Notes: generated from the letters alone by a model not told the origin. A stretch of 64,000 nt of DNA from Mycolicibacterium aurum (GCF_900637195.1 NZ_LR134356.1:2294001-2358000); one strand, 5' to 3'; shown: positions 1 to 9,090, numbered from the stretch's first letter. Numbers and translations are program-made.

Positions 1-1113
1 AGCCGGCGCGGTGTCGGACAGCCGGCGGTCCGGTCCGAGGTAGAGAACCGCGTCGGGCATCGCGGGCGGCCAGTCGGGAAGGTCCAGCCAGCGTGGGTCC
101 TGGGACGGACCGCTGAGGTGGATGCGCACCGGGGAGGATCGCTGCGACGGCGCGCCCCCGAGGTGCGTGCCCAGCCAGTCGAGGCTTTCGCGGAGCACCG
201 TGGGGGCGGCCTTGGTCATCATCTGGCTGTGCGTCCACGGACCCACCGTGAGCCCGGTGGGCACCCCGCGGCTGTTCAGTGCGCGGTACTGCTCCAGCGT
301 CTGTTCGACGAACAGGTCCTGCCAGCCGGACAACAGCAGCACCGGGACCTCGGCGCGGTCGAGTGCGTCGCGCAGATGCAGCCGGGTCCAGAACGGATCG
401 TCGGCCTCGGGGTGCTCGAGCCACGACTCGAACCAGGGCGCACCCTCGCCGAGCAGGGCGCGACTCGCCTCACCGAGGGGCAGCTTCAGCGCTGCCTCGT
501 CCACGAAGCGTTGGGCCCGCAGCTGATGGAGCATGACGCGTAGCCGGCGTGGATCCTCCTGGCGGGACACCAGATCGCTCCAGCCGAGGAAGTCATTGAG
601 GCCGAAAGACCCGGCGCCCCAACGCGGGCCACTGACGTCGTGCAGGCCGACGGTGATGACGGCGGCCTTCATGTCCGGCGGTGGGTCACTGAGCAGCGCC
701 CACTGGGTGAATCCCAGGTAGGACAGCCCGATGGTGCCGAAGGAGCCCGTGTACCAGGGTTGCTCGCGAAGCCACGCGACCGTGTCGGCGCCGTCGGCAG
801 CCTCGTTGACGAAGGGGTCGAACTCGCCGCCCGAGCCGAATGTCCCACGCACGCTCTGGAACACCACGTGGTATCCGCGGGCGGCGTACACCGCGCCGAA
901 CAGGGCGGAGAACGGGAAGCCACGTCCGTAGGGCGCGCGCACCAGCAGTGTGCCTGCCGGGGTCGCGGTATCGGGCGCGTAATGGTTGGCCCGCAGTTCG
1001 ACGCCGTCGCGCATGGGCACGCTCACGCGTCGGTCGACGGAGAAATCGGTGGTTGACGGCGGCACGCCGAGCGCGCTGCTGACCTTACGAAGAACGGACT
1101 GCTGAAATGTCAC
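1..1113 (-). CDS. CocE/NonD family hydrolase, 3' end cut by window edge
   Basis: This is an alpha/beta-hydrolase of the CocE/NonD (X-Pro dipeptidyl-peptidase-like) family, expected to hydrolyse esters or amides; the substrate is unknown. The visible 371 residues start at a GTG and hold the serine elbow GLSYLG, the aspartate in SGWQDLF and the histidine in GPWTHS, so the triad is complete. Only the beginning of the C-terminal jelly-roll domain is present before the window ends, so the gene runs off the left edge. It matches Rv2800 of M. tuberculosis in type and neighbourhood. The start codon is inferred; an in-frame start slightly downstream is possible. Confidence 0.88.
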   Translation of the reverse strand, partial: MTFQQSVLRKVSSALGVPPSTTDFSVDRRVSVPMRDGVELRANHYAPDTATPAGTLLVRAPYGRGFPFSALFGAVYAARGYHVVFQSVRGTFGSGGEFDPFVNEAADGADTVAWLREQPWYTGSFGTIGLSYLGFTQWALLSDPPPDMKAAVITVGLHDVSGPRWGAGSFGLNDFLGWSDLVSRQEDPRRLRVMLHQLRAQRFVDEAALKLPLGEASRALLGEGAPWFESWLEHPEADDPFWTRLHLRDALDRAEVPVLLLSGWQDLFVEQTLEQYRALNSRGVPTGLTVGPWTHSQMMTKAAPTVLRESLDWLGTHLGGAPSQRSSPVRIHLSGPSQDPRWLDLPDWPPAMPDAVLYLGPDRRLSDTAPA

Positions 1114-1153
1114 GTCCCGAGGCTACGCATCGCGGTGACGCGACCGCGATCAG

Positions 1154-1738
1154 TCAGTAGATATAGAACGGGCTCAGCTCGTGGGCACGCTGCAGATTGG
1201 TCTGAATGCAGTCCGGGTCGGGTTCGGAGTAGATCGGCGAGTAGAACAGCGATTGCTGGATGACCCCGTAGCTGGTCTTGAACGCCACCATGCAGGTGAT
1301 CCACCACCGGTTGTTCCAGTCGGTCGGCTTCATGATCCAGTACTGGGCGGCGCGATGGCCGTTGATGTCCAGTTCGACGGCGTCGGGCGGCAGCGTCTGT
1401 TCGAAGGTGCGCCACACGAAGGCCTCGATGGCCATCTGATAATTGCCGGCGTCGTACTTGCAGCGCAGGCTGTCTTCCGGCGTGGGGGGTGTGTATGCCA
1501 GCCCGATGCGCTGGATGACATCGAGCGGGATGTCGCGGCACGGGTCGAATGGATCCGGGTCGGTGAGTTCGATCACGGGGGACTTGATGGTGGTGGTGGC
1601 AGCGGGCAACGGCGCGAACGTCGACCGGAGATCGACCCCTCCGGACAGCCCCGGAACAGCAGGGTTGGCCTGCCAGACCACGACCACCGCCGCGACCAGC
1701 GCACTCAGCGCCGAGAACAGTCGCAGCTTGGCGACCAT
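1154..1738 (-). CDS. Conserved mycobacterial exported/membrane protein (Rv2799-like)
   Basis: This 194-residue protein of unknown function begins with an uncleaved-looking hydrophobic segment (about residues 5-25, AALVAAVVVVWQ region), which predicts one membrane anchor or a signal peptide. The rest is a soluble domain with cysteines (DPCRD, LRCKYD, ITCMV, PDCIQ) that could form disulfides outside the membrane, rather like small DUF3558-type mycobacterial lipoproteins. It lies between the CocE-type hydrolase and pptH, the same place as Rv2799. A GTG three bases upstream is an equally possible start. Confidence 0.75.
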   Translation of the reverse strand: MVAKLRLFSALSALVAAVVVVWQANPAVPGLSGGVDLRSTFAPLPAATTTIKSPVIELTDPDPFDPCRDIPLDVIQRIGLAYTPPTPEDSLRCKYDAGNYQMAIEAFVWRTFEQTLPPDAVELDINGHRAAQYWIMKPTDWNNRWWITCMVAFKTSYGVIQQSLFYSPIYSEPDPDCIQTNLQRAHELSPFYIY

Positions 1739-1888
1739 CACACCCCCTGGTCTCGTGGCCCGTTCACATCGGGCACCACTTGTCTCATCGTGATCCTGCC
1801 CGGGAGTGTAACGGGCGGCGGTGCCCAGCCGGGCCGGAACTTAGAACCTGTTCTAGTTGCCGGGAGGTGGCCACCCGGCACCCACCAG

Positions 1889-1894
1889 TACGCT
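1889..1894 (+). promoter_or_regulatory. -10 element for pptH operon
   Basis: The hexamer TACGCT fits the mycobacterial TANNNT -10 consensus. It ends 8 bases before the GTG of pptH, so the transcript would be leaderless or nearly so. No clear -35 is seen. The placement is inferred from the consensus. Confidence 0.45.
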
Positions 1895-1902
1895 GATGGG
1901 TT

Positions 1903-2847
1903 GTGACTGACGAACGGCGCCCCATTCTGTGGGCGGTCAGTGACCTCCACACCGGCCACACCGGCAACAAGCCGGTGACCGAATCGCTGCATCCGGCTTC
2001 GCCCGATGACTGGCTGATCGTTGCCGGCGATGTCGCTGAGCGCACCGACGAGATCCGGTGGGCACTGGACCTGCTGCGCAAGCGGTTTGCCAAGGTCATC
2101 TGGATCCCGGGCAACCACGAGCTGTGGACCACTCAGCGCGACCCGATGCAGATCTTCGGCAAGTCCCGCTACGACTACCTCGTCACCATGTGTGACGAGA
2201 TGGGCATCGTCACCCCTGAGCATCCGTATCCGGTGTGGACCGAGGAGGGCGGGCCGGCGACGATCGTGCCGATGTTCCTGCTCTACGACTACTCGTTCCT
2301 GCCCCAGGGGGCGGGCACCAAGGCCGAGGGGCTGGCGATCGCACGCGAGAAGAACATCGTCGGCACAGACGAGTATCTGCTGTCGGCCGAGCCGTATTCG
2401 ACACGTGATGCGTGGTGCCGGGATCGCGTGAACTACACGCGCAAGCGTCTCGAAGATCTGGACTGGATGACACCGACTGTTCAGGTGAATCATTTCCCGA
2501 TGGTGCGCGAACCGTGCGACGCGATGTTCTACCCGGAGTTCTCACTGTGGTGCGGCACCACCGCGACCGCGGACTGGCACACCCGGTACAACGCCATCTG
2601 CTCGGTGTACGGACACCTGCACATCCCGCGCACCACGTGGTACGACGGCGTGCGCTTCGAAGAGGTGTCGGTGGGCTATCCGCGAGAGTGGCGCCGCCGC
2701 AGACCGTATCGCTGGCTTCGGCAGATCCTGCCGGACCCCAAGTACGCGCCCGGCTACCTCAACGAATTCGGCGGGCATTTCGAGATCACCCAGGAAATGC
2801 GCGACAACGCCCAGAAGATGCAGCAGCGGATCAAGGATCGGGCATGA
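1903..2847 (+). CDS. pptH: Metallophosphoesterase, phosphopantetheinyl hydrolase PptH
   Basis: This is a calcineurin-like metallophosphoesterase of 314 residues. The metal-binding blocks are visible in order: SDLHTGH near the N terminus, AGDVAE, GNHEL, NHFP and GHLHIPRT. The M. tuberculosis orthologue Rv2795c (PptH) removes 4'-phosphopantetheine from carrier proteins, opposing PptT; that role is assigned here by family and by gene linkage. Its stop codon overlaps the ATG of pptT (ATGA), so the two opposing enzymes are translationally coupled. The GTG start lies 8 bases after a TANNNT hexamer. Confidence 0.9.
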   Translation: MTDERRPILWAVSDLHTGHTGNKPVTESLHPASPDDWLIVAGDVAERTDEIRWALDLLRKRFAKVIWIPGNHELWTTQRDPMQIFGKSRYDYLVTMCDEMGIVTPEHPYPVWTEEGGPATIVPMFLLYDYSFLPQGAGTKAEGLAIAREKNIVGTDEYLLSAEPYSTRDAWCRDRVNYTRKRLEDLDWMTPTVQVNHFPMVREPCDAMFYPEFSLWCGTTATADWHTRYNAICSVYGHLHIPRTTWYDGVRFEEVSVGYPREWRRRRPYRWLRQILPDPKYAPGYLNEFGGHFEITQEMRDNAQKMQQRIKDRA

Positions 2848-3521
2848 TCGCAGCCACCCTTCTCGCGGGTGTGCTGCCAGGCGAGATCGACGCGTTGGCC
2901 GCTGCCGAATTGTATTCCGATCCCAAGGAACTCGCGCCGCTGCCCGAAGAGGAACCGCTGATCGCCAAGTCGGTGGCCAAACGCCGCAACGAGTTCATCA
3001 CCGTGCGCTATTGCGCGCGGCAGGCGCTGGTCGACCTCGGCCTGGAGCCGGTGCCGATTCTCAAGGGCGACAAGGGTGAACCGTGTTGGCCCGACGGTGT
3101 GGTCGGAAGCCTGACCCACTGCGAGGGATTTCGTGGCGCCGCCGTCGGGCGCCGCAGCGAGTTCCGCTCGCTGGGCATCGACGCCGAACCGCACGACGTA
3201 CTGCCCCACGGTGTACTCGACGCGATCAGCCTGCCGATCGAGCGGCATCAACTGCAGGCGATGCCGCAGGGGGTGCACTGGGATCGAGTGTTGTTCTGCG
3301 CCAAGGAGGCGACCTACAAGGCGTGGTATCCGCTGACCCACCGGTGGCTGGGCTTCGAAGACGCTCACATCAGCTTCGACGTCGACGGATCGGGACAGGC
3401 CGGAACCTTCACCTCGCGGATCCTCATCGATCCGGCCGCCGAGACGGGGCCGCCGCTGACCTCCCTGACCGGACGATGGTCGGTGCAGAACGGGATCGCG
3501 CTGACAGCGATCGTGTTGTGA
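2844..3521 (+). CDS. pptT: 4'-phosphopantetheinyl transferase PptT
   Basis: This is an Sfp-type phosphopantetheinyl transferase of 225 residues that moves 4'-phosphopantetheine from CoA to the serine of acyl- and peptidyl-carrier proteins. In mycobacteria it serves the mycolate-related polyketide synthases and siderophore NRPSs. The magnesium- and CoA-binding motifs GIDAEPHD (about residue 113) and [11 protein letters not shown] (about 151) are intact. It overlaps pptH upstream (ATGA) and truB downstream (GTGA), forming one tight operon. Confidence 0.95.
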   Translation: MIAATLLAGVLPGEIDALAAAELYSDPKELAPLPEEEPLIAKSVAKRRNEFITVRYCARQALVDLGLEPVPILKGDKGEPCWPDGVVGSLTHCEGFRGAAVGRRSEFRSLGIDAEPHDVLPHGVLDAISLPIERHQLQAMPQGVHWDRVLFCAKEATYKAWYPLTHRWLGFEDAHISFDVDGSGQAGTFTSRILIDPAAETGPPLTSLTGRWSVQNGIALTAIVL

Positions 3522-4411
3522 CGCCCGCCGGGCTCGTCGTGGTCGACAAACCCGGCGGGATGACCAGCCATGACGTGGTCGGCCGTTGCCGGCGGCTGTT
3601 CGGTACCCGCAAGGTGGGCCACGCCGGCACGCTGGACCCGATGGCGACCGGGGTGCTCGTGATCGGTATCGAGCGGGCCACCAAGATCCTCGGCCTGCTC
3701 ACCGCGACGGACAAATCGTATTCGGCCACCATCCGGCTGGGGCAGTCGACGTCAACTGAAGATGCTGAAGGCGAACTGCTGCAGGAGGTTTCGGCATCGG
3801 ATCTGACGGCCGCCCAGATCGAGGCCGCGATCGCGCCGCTGCGCGGTCAGATCGAGCAGATCCCGTCGGCGGTCAGCGCGATCAAGGTCAACGGCAAGCG
3901 GGCCTACCAGCTGGCCAGGGAAGGCCAGACGGTCGAGCTGAAGGCCCGTGTGGTGCGCATCGACCGCTTCGACGTCCTGGCCGTCCGCCACGAGCCCGAT
4001 GTCGGCGCAGGTGTGGTGGATGTGGACGTCACGGTCGACTGCACCAGCGGCACCTACATCCGCGCACTGGCTCGTGACGTGGGAGATGCCCTCGGAGTCG
4101 GCGGGCATCTCACGTCCCTGCGGCGGACCCGGGTGGGTGGATTCGGGCTCGGCCAGGCGCGCACCCTTGAGCAGCTCACCGAGCGTGCCGAGCTCAGCTA
4201 TTCGCTGGACCAGGCCTGCCTGCAGGCGTTTCCGCGGCGCGACCTCGACGAGGCGCAGGTGATCGACGTCGGCCACGGTCGCGCGCTGACATCGGCGGGC
4301 ATCGACGGCGTTTACGCGGCGACGGCGCCGGACGGTCGGGTGATGGCGCTGCTCGAGGACGCGGGCACGCGGACCAGATCCGTGGTCGTCATCCGTCCCG
4401 CGACGCTGTAG
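3518..4411 (+). CDS. truB: tRNA pseudouridine(55) synthase TruB
   Basis: TruB converts U55 of the tRNA T-loop to pseudouridine. The 297-residue protein has the N-terminal [12 protein letters not shown] block and the catalytic aspartate in [12 protein letters not shown] (about residue 41). The C-terminal region has the usual [11 protein letters not shown] motif. The GTG start overlaps the pptT stop (GTGA). The gene ends only 3 bases from the end of the convergent gene on the other strand. Confidence 0.96.
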   Translation: MTPAGLVVVDKPGGMTSHDVVGRCRRLFGTRKVGHAGTLDPMATGVLVIGIERATKILGLLTATDKSYSATIRLGQSTSTEDAEGELLQEVSASDLTAAQIEAAIAPLRGQIEQIPSAVSAIKVNGKRAYQLAREGQTVELKARVVRIDRFDVLAVRHEPDVGAGVVDVDVTVDCTSGTYIRALARDVGDALGVGGHLTSLRRTRVGGFGLGQARTLEQLTERAELSYSLDQACLQAFPRRDLDEAQVIDVGHGRALTSAGIDGVYAATAPDGRVMALLEDAGTRTRSVVVIRPATL

Positions 4412-4414
4412 CCC

Positions 4415-6079
4415 TCACGACCAGGATTCGTCCAGCTCGCCCAGCGCGGAGATCAGCGCGCTGTTGGCGCTGTAGTCGACCGGGCACGCGACGACGCTGA
4501 CGGTCTCTGCCGCCAGCGCCTCCTGCAGAACCGGCAGCAGCTCGCCGGCCGACGCGATGCGATATCCCTTGGCGCCGAAGCTCTCGGCATACGCCACGAA
4601 GTCGGGGTTGCCGAAAGCGGTGTCGACGTTGTGTCCGATCTCCAGGTCCATCTTCCAGCTGATGAGACCGTAGGCATCATCGACCCACACGAGGATCACC
4701 ATCGGGGTGCCCACTCGTAGAGCGGTTTCGATCTCCTGCGAATTCATCAGGAACGAGCCGTCCCCGGTGGCGACGAGGACCTTGGCGGACGGTCGTGCGA
4801 TCTTCGCGGCTATCGCACCCGGAACCGTCCAGCCCATGGTCGAGAGGCCGTTGGAGATCAGGCAGGTGTTCGGCTCGTACGTCGGAAACAGCCGGGCCAT
4901 CCACATTTTCAATGCGCCGGTGTCGACCAGCGCGATGTCGTCGCGGGCCAGAGCCGATCGCGTATCGGCAACGATGCGCGCCGGTGTGAGAGGGAAGCTG
5001 TCATCGGCGCGGCCGCGGTCGAGTTCGTCGGCGAGCAACGCCCGGATCCGTTCTTGCCCCGACGAGTTGGGCTGCGCCGGACCCACCTCGGCAGCGAGCG
5101 CGTCGAGACACCGGCCGATGTCGGCGTGCAGACCCACGGCGACGTCGTAGTGGGCGTCGACCTCGGCCGGGAACCGGTGCACGTGGATGATCTTGGTGTC
5201 GCCCCGCGGGTTGATGCGGACGGGATCGAACTCCTGCAGTTCGTAACCGACTGCGACGATGACGTCGGCGTGGTCGAATCCGAAGTTGACGTAGTCGTGG
5301 CGCATGAAGCCGACGGCGCCGAGCGCCAACCGATGATCGTCGGGCATCACACCCTTGCCGTGAAACGTTGTGGCGACCGGCATTCCGAGCGCCTCGGCGA
5401 ATCGACGCACCGCTGCCGAGGAGTCGCTGCGCGCCGCGCCGTGTCCGGCGAGCAGGATGGGATTGCGCGCGGAGCGCAGGATCTCCGCCGCCCGCTCGAT
5501 CTGGGCCGCCGACGGGTCATCGGAACGAGGCACGTTGACGCGCAGCGGCGCCGCATCCGCGGCAGCGGCGGCCTCCTCGACGTCCTCGGGGACGGCGAGG
5601 TACACCGCCCCGGGACGTTCGGTCTGCGCGAGCTTGAAAGCCTTGCGCACCATCTCCGGGACGGCCCCCGGCGTCGCGACCAGCGCCGACCACTTGGTGA
5701 CGGGGGCGAACATCGACACCAGGTCGACGCTCTGATGTGATTCCTTGTAGCTGCGCTGCATCCCCACCTGCGCGGAAAGCGCCAGCACCGGAGTCGAATT
5801 CGTGGTGGCGTCAGCGACGCCGAGTAGCAGGTTGATCGCACCCGGACCCAGGGTGGCCGAACACACGCCGGCCTTGCCGGTCAACCGGCCGTACACCTCG
5901 GCCATGAACGACGCGCCCTGCTCGTGACGGGCCAGGACGTATTCGATCGACGACCTCGACAGCGCGTCCACCAGCCGGATGTTCTCTTCACCGGGGATGC
6001 CGAACACATGCGTGACCCCCTCGTTCTCGAGGCATTCGACGATCAGGTCTGCAGTCGTGCGCTCGGTATCGGACACCAT
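4415..6079 (-). CDS. Thiamine-pyrophosphate enzyme, acetolactate synthase-like
   Basis: This 554-residue protein is a three-domain ThDP-dependent enzyme close to acetolactate synthases. The catalytic glutamate lies in RHEQGASFMAE (about residue 48), and the C-terminal ThDP/Mg motif is GDGSFLMNSQEIETA. Acetolactate synthases condense two pyruvates; the KESHQSVDL region recalls catabolic, FAD-independent AlsS-type enzymes, but that is only an impression. No small regulatory subunit is adjacent, which also fits a stand-alone or catabolic enzyme. The start was chosen at MVSDTERTTADL because residues upstream of it have no family likeness. I do not recall this gene between truB and mntR in M. tuberculosis. 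Confidence 0.85.
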   Translation of the reverse strand: MVSDTERTTADLIVECLENEGVTHVFGIPGEENIRLVDALSRSSIEYVLARHEQGASFMAEVYGRLTGKAGVCSATLGPGAINLLLGVADATTNSTPVLALSAQVGMQRSYKESHQSVDLVSMFAPVTKWSALVATPGAVPEMVRKAFKLAQTERPGAVYLAVPEDVEEAAAAADAAPLRVNVPRSDDPSAAQIERAAEILRSARNPILLAGHGAARSDSSAAVRRFAEALGMPVATTFHGKGVMPDDHRLALGAVGFMRHDYVNFGFDHADVIVAVGYELQEFDPVRINPRGDTKIIHVHRFPAEVDAHYDVAVGLHADIGRCLDALAAEVGPAQPNSSGQERIRALLADELDRGRADDSFPLTPARIVADTRSALARDDIALVDTGALKMWMARLFPTYEPNTCLISNGLSTMGWTVPGAIAAKIARPSAKVLVATGDGSFLMNSQEIETALRVGTPMVILVWVDDAYGLISWKMDLEIGHNVDTAFGNPDFVAYAESFGAKGYRIASAGELLPVLQEALAAETVSVVACPVDYSANSALISALGELDESWS

Positions 6080-6122
6080 CCGAGCTAACCACAGCGCCGG
6101 CCTGCGATCGGAGCCCGAGACG

Positions 6123-6554
6123 TCAGGTGTAGAGCTCCTCGAACCTCTCGATGGATTTCTCGATGTCGCCCTTGACCGCACGGGCGGCAGCGGACCCGAT
6201 CGGCCCGAACAACGGGGCGCCGCCCAGATCCATTCGCACCGTGAACGTGCAACCGTCACCGGCGGACGCCACCGTCATCGCCAGCTTGTAGCGCGTGCCG
6301 CCCACACCTTCGCCGCTGATCTCGAGCGCCGACGGCGGGTCGAATCTGCGGACGGTCCACGTGACGCGGTTGCGCATGCCCTTGGCGCCGGCGACGCCGA
6401 CGACCGTGGCACCGACGCCGAGTTCGGCCGGCAGATCCGAACGCCAACCCTGGTGCATGGTCATCCAGTCGCCAAGGCTCTCCAGGTCGGACGCGTGCTG
6501 CCATGCCTGCTCGGCAGACAGCGGCAGTGAGCGGGACAACTCCATCTTGGCCAT
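6123..6554 (-). CDS. SRPBCC-fold protein (polyketide cyclase/dehydrase family)
   Basis: This is a 143-residue single-domain protein of the START/SRPBCC type. It has the family pattern of an N-terminal beta strand and helix (SLPLSAEQAWQHASDLESL), a long antiparallel sheet and a C-terminal amphipathic helix (AARAVKGDIEKSIERFEEL). Members bind hydrophobic ligands; mycobacterial relatives include antitoxin-like and cyclase-like proteins, so the ligand cannot be named. It lies 10 bases downstream of mntR on the same strand and is probably co-transcribed with it. Confidence 0.8.
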   Translation of the reverse strand: MAKMELSRSLPLSAEQAWQHASDLESLGDWMTMHQGWRSDLPAELGVGATVVGVAGAKGMRNRVTWTVRRFDPPSALEISGEGVGGTRYKLAMTVASAGDGCTFTVRMDLGGAPLFGPIGSAAARAVKGDIEKSIERFEELYT

Positions 6555-6564
6555 GCGAGAACTC

Positions 6565-7278
6565 CTAAGCTATAACCCAAATTGCTTGTGCTGCAGGGCT
6601 TCCCAGATCGACGGTGGACTCGGCGTCCGTGCTGCCGGGTTCCGCTGAACTTTCGATCGCCACCGAGATCATGCCGGCGAAGTCGCGCCGGGCCACCACC
6701 CGCAGCCGGGAATCCAGGCTGATTCCCACGCTGTCGAAGTACCGCAGCATCTCGGGGTCGGCGTCGGAGATGCGGGCGACGGTGCCGGCCTCGCCGTCCT
6801 GACAGTTCGACAGCTGCCGCGCGGGTGGCGTGGGAACCCTGCCGTCGGCAGCGGGGATCGGGTCCCCGTGCGGGTCCCGGGTCGGATACCCCAGCTTGGC
6901 GTCGATGCGGTCGAGCATCCGGTCGGAGACAGCGTGCTCGAGCACCTCGGCCTCGTCGTGCACCTCGTCCCAGCCGTAACCGAGTTCGTTGACCAGGAAC
7001 GTCTCCATGAGCCGATGACGGCGCACCATCGCCAGGGCGGCACGGCGGCCTGCGTCGGTGAGTGTCACCGCTCCGTACTTCTCGTGGTCGACCAGGCCCT
7101 GGTCGGCGAGCTTGCGGATGGACTCCGACGCAGTGCTCGCCGACACGCCGATGCGTTCGGCGAGCAGCTTGGTGCTGACCTTCTCGTGTGACCACTCCTG
7201 GGCGGTCCAGATCACTTTCAGGTAGTCCTGAGCCACCGTGGAGAGGTCGGTGGGGTTTCCGTCAGGACTCACGAGCAT
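6565..7278 (-). CDS. mntR: DtxR-family manganese-type regulator (MntR/SirR)
   Basis: This is a metal-dependent repressor of 237 residues with an N-terminal winged helix (about 10-70), a metal-binding and dimerisation domain (about 75-145) and a C-terminal FeoA/SH3-like domain (about 160-237). The ligand spacing of DtxR is kept: His88, Glu92, His107, Glu111, Glu114 and His115. The position that is Cys102 in DtxR is Glu111 here, and the Met10 position appears to be Asp18; both changes are typical of manganese-sensing MntR. It corresponds to Rv2788 (SirR/MntR). It is divergent from ribF across an 87-base gap. Confidence 0.9.
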   Translation of the reverse strand: MLVSPDGNPTDLSTVAQDYLKVIWTAQEWSHEKVSTKLLAERIGVSASTASESIRKLADQGLVDHEKYGAVTLTDAGRRAALAMVRRHRLMETFLVNELGYGWDEVHDEAEVLEHAVSDRMLDRIDAKLGYPTRDPHGDPIPAADGRVPTPPARQLSNCQDGEAGTVARISDADPEMLRYFDSVGISLDSRLRVVARRDFAGMISVAIESSAEPGSTDAESTVDLGSPAAQAIWVIA

Positions 7279-7352
7279 GAAGTTTAGGCAATCATGGCCT
7301 GATTCGTTGGTGTCGCTCGCCCGCAGTTTGGCCGAAAGGCGTCGGCGGGTCG

Positions 7353-7358
7353 TAGGCT
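7353..7358 (+). promoter_or_regulatory. -10 element for ribF
   Basis: TAGGCT (TANNNT) ends 7 bases before the ribF GTG, the spacing of a leaderless mycobacterial promoter. Confidence 0.5.
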
Positions 7359-7365
7359 AGCGGGC

Positions 7366-8340
7366 GTGCAGCGCTGGCGGGGGCAGGACGAAATCCCCAC
7401 AGACTGGGGCCGATGCGTCGTCACCATCGGTGTGTTCGACGGTGTCCACCGCGGACACCAGGAGCTGATCGGCCGTGCAGTCAAGGCGGGTCGATCGCGC
7501 GGAGTGCCCACGGTGCTGATGACGTTCGACCCGCACCCCATGGAGGTCGTCTTCCCGGGCAGTCATCCGGCGCAGCTCACCACCCTGGCGCGACGGGCCG
7601 AGCTGGTCGAGGAAATGGGCATCGACGTGTTCCTCGTCATGCCGTTCACCTCCGACTTCATGAAGCTCACGCCCGACCGCTACATCCATGAACTGCTGGT
7701 CGAACGCCTGCATGTCGTCGAGGTCGTGGTGGGGGACAACTTCACCTTCGGCAAGAAGGCGGCAGGCAACGTCGAGTTTCTCCGCAAGGCCGGCGACCGG
7801 TTCGGGTTCGCCGTCGACTCGCTGTCGCTGGTGGCCGAGCACCACCGCGACGAGACGGTGACGTTTTCGTCGACCTACATCCGGTCCTGCGTGGATGCGG
7901 GTGACATGGTCGCCGCCGCCGAGGCGCTCGGTCGTGCGCACCGGGTCGAGGGCGTCGTCGTCCGCGGCGACGGCCGGGGCCGGGTGCTGGGGTTCCCGAC
8001 AGCCAACGTCGCCCCGCCGATGTACTCGGCGATACCCGCCGACGGCGTCTACGCCGCCTGGTTCACCGTGCTCGGGCACGGTCCCGTGGTCGGCAGCGTG
8101 ACCCCTGGCGAGCGCTACCAGGCCGCGGTCTCCGTCGGCACCAACCCCACGTTCTCCGGGCGCACCCGCACGGTCGAGGCGTTCGTCCTGGACACGTCGG
8201 CAGATCTGTACGGCCAGCATGTCGCGGTCGACTTCGTCGCGCGGTTGCGCGGGCAGGAGAAATTCGACTCGGTGGCCGATCTGGTGACCGCGATGGAGCG
8301 CGACACCGAGCGCGCCCGCACCATCCTGTCGGCCCACTAG
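7366..8340 (+). CDS. ribF: Bifunctional riboflavin kinase/FAD synthetase RibF
   Basis: RibF phosphorylates riboflavin to FMN and adenylates FMN to FAD. The 324-residue protein has the N-terminal FMN adenylyltransferase domain with the nucleotidyltransferase motif GVFDGVHRGHQ (about residue 22) and the SSTYIR signature near 169. The C-terminal riboflavin kinase domain begins near residue 187 (GRGRVLGFPTANV, with GDGRGR just before it) and continues through SVGTNPTF. Length and domain order are normal. The GTG start fits the leaderless -10 just upstream. Confidence 0.95.
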   Translation: MQRWRGQDEIPTDWGRCVVTIGVFDGVHRGHQELIGRAVKAGRSRGVPTVLMTFDPHPMEVVFPGSHPAQLTTLARRAELVEEMGIDVFLVMPFTSDFMKLTPDRYIHELLVERLHVVEVVVGDNFTFGKKAAGNVEFLRKAGDRFGFAVDSLSLVAEHHRDETVTFSSTYIRSCVDAGDMVAAAEALGRAHRVEGVVVRGDGRGRVLGFPTANVAPPMYSAIPADGVYAAWFTVLGHGPVVGSVTPGERYQAAVSVGTNPTFSGRTRTVEAFVLDTSADLYGQHVAVDFVARLRGQEKFDSVADLVTAMERDTERARTILSAH

Positions 8341-8380
8341 CTGCGCTTTCGGCGATTAGCAGCGTGGGCGCGGCCGCTGC

Positions 8381-8386
8381 TAGACT
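8381..8386 (+). promoter_or_regulatory. Possible -10 element of rpsO, followed by a stem-loop
   Basis: TAGACT matches the -10 consensus about 100 bases upstream of rpsO. Immediately after it, at 8388-8404, lies a 6-bp inverted repeat (CGTGCC, 5-base loop, GGCACG), which would sit at the very start of the transcript. rpsO leaders in other bacteria are regulatory, but nothing here proves that. Confidence 0.35.
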
Positions 8387-8484
8387 CCGTGCCGACCCGG
8401 CACGAGCTGCAGTTCGCGGTGGCCGTGCTTTTCACGGGGTGTCATCCCCGAATGTTCGCGGACCGAAGTGATGGAGATGTATTC

Positions 8485-8754
8485 GTGGCGCTCACCACCG
8501 AGCAGAAGAAAGAAATCCTCGGCCAGTACGGCCTGCACGACACCGACACCGGTTCGCCGGAGGCCCAGGTCGCGATGCTGACCAAGCGGATCTCCGACCT
8601 CACCGAGCACCTGAAGTTCCACAAGCACGATCACCACTCGCGTCGCGGACTGCTGCTGCTCGTCGGCCGTCGCCGTCGGCTGCTCAAGTACATCGCGCAG
8701 GTCGACGTCGCGCGCTACCGCTCGCTGATCGAGCGCCTGGGCCTGCGCCGCTGA
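8485..8754 (+). CDS. rpsO: 30S ribosomal protein S15
   Basis: S15 binds 16S rRNA in the platform of the small subunit. The 89-residue product shows the family hallmarks: [29 protein letters not shown] and the C-terminal [12 protein letters not shown]. The GTG start gives the usual length and has GGAG about 9 bases upstream. Confidence 0.98.
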   Translation: MALTTEQKKEILGQYGLHDTDTGSPEAQVAMLTKRISDLTEHLKFHKHDHHSRRGLLLLVGRRRRLLKYIAQVDVARYRSLIERLGLRR

Positions 8755-9090
8755 TCTCGGCGCACTGTGTGCCCGGCGAATGCCATCCGGATTAGGGATT
8801 GCGCATACGCCGGGATGTACGATGGGTCCGTTCGCCAGCCGTACGGCGCGAACAACCGGGTGCGGTCCTCGCAGATCCGCAAGCACCGTTCCCGCGTGAC
8901 ACCACAGATACCGCCCGATCGCGCGGTCTTCGGTAGTGGCTGCCGGATGAATTCCGGCCGCTTCGATCGACGGCCGTCGACGCATCCGGGCCGGTCTCGG
9001 GGGCTTTCGAGCCACCCCGAGGTCGTTGATTCTTTGCGCGTGGTCACGCGAAACAGCTGAATATGAGAACCAAAGAGGCCTAAGACACGT
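8755..9090 (+). other. rpsO-pnp intergenic leader region
   Basis: This 336-base gap has no convincing gene; its one 97-codon open frame resembles nothing I know. It probably contains the pnp promoter (TACGAT at 8818-8823 is one candidate -10) and a long pnp leader. An inverted repeat with 6-base arms (CGCGTG, two bases, CACGCG) lies at 9037-9050. An AGAGG ribosome-binding site sits near 9073. M. tuberculosis has the lipoprotein gene lppU in this interval; no trace of it was seen. Confidence 0.4.

Noticed and set aside
8767..9060. 97-codon open frame in the rpsO-pnp gap
   Set aside because: It has no family likeness, no ribosome-binding site and composition like a random GC-rich frame; it does not resemble LppU.
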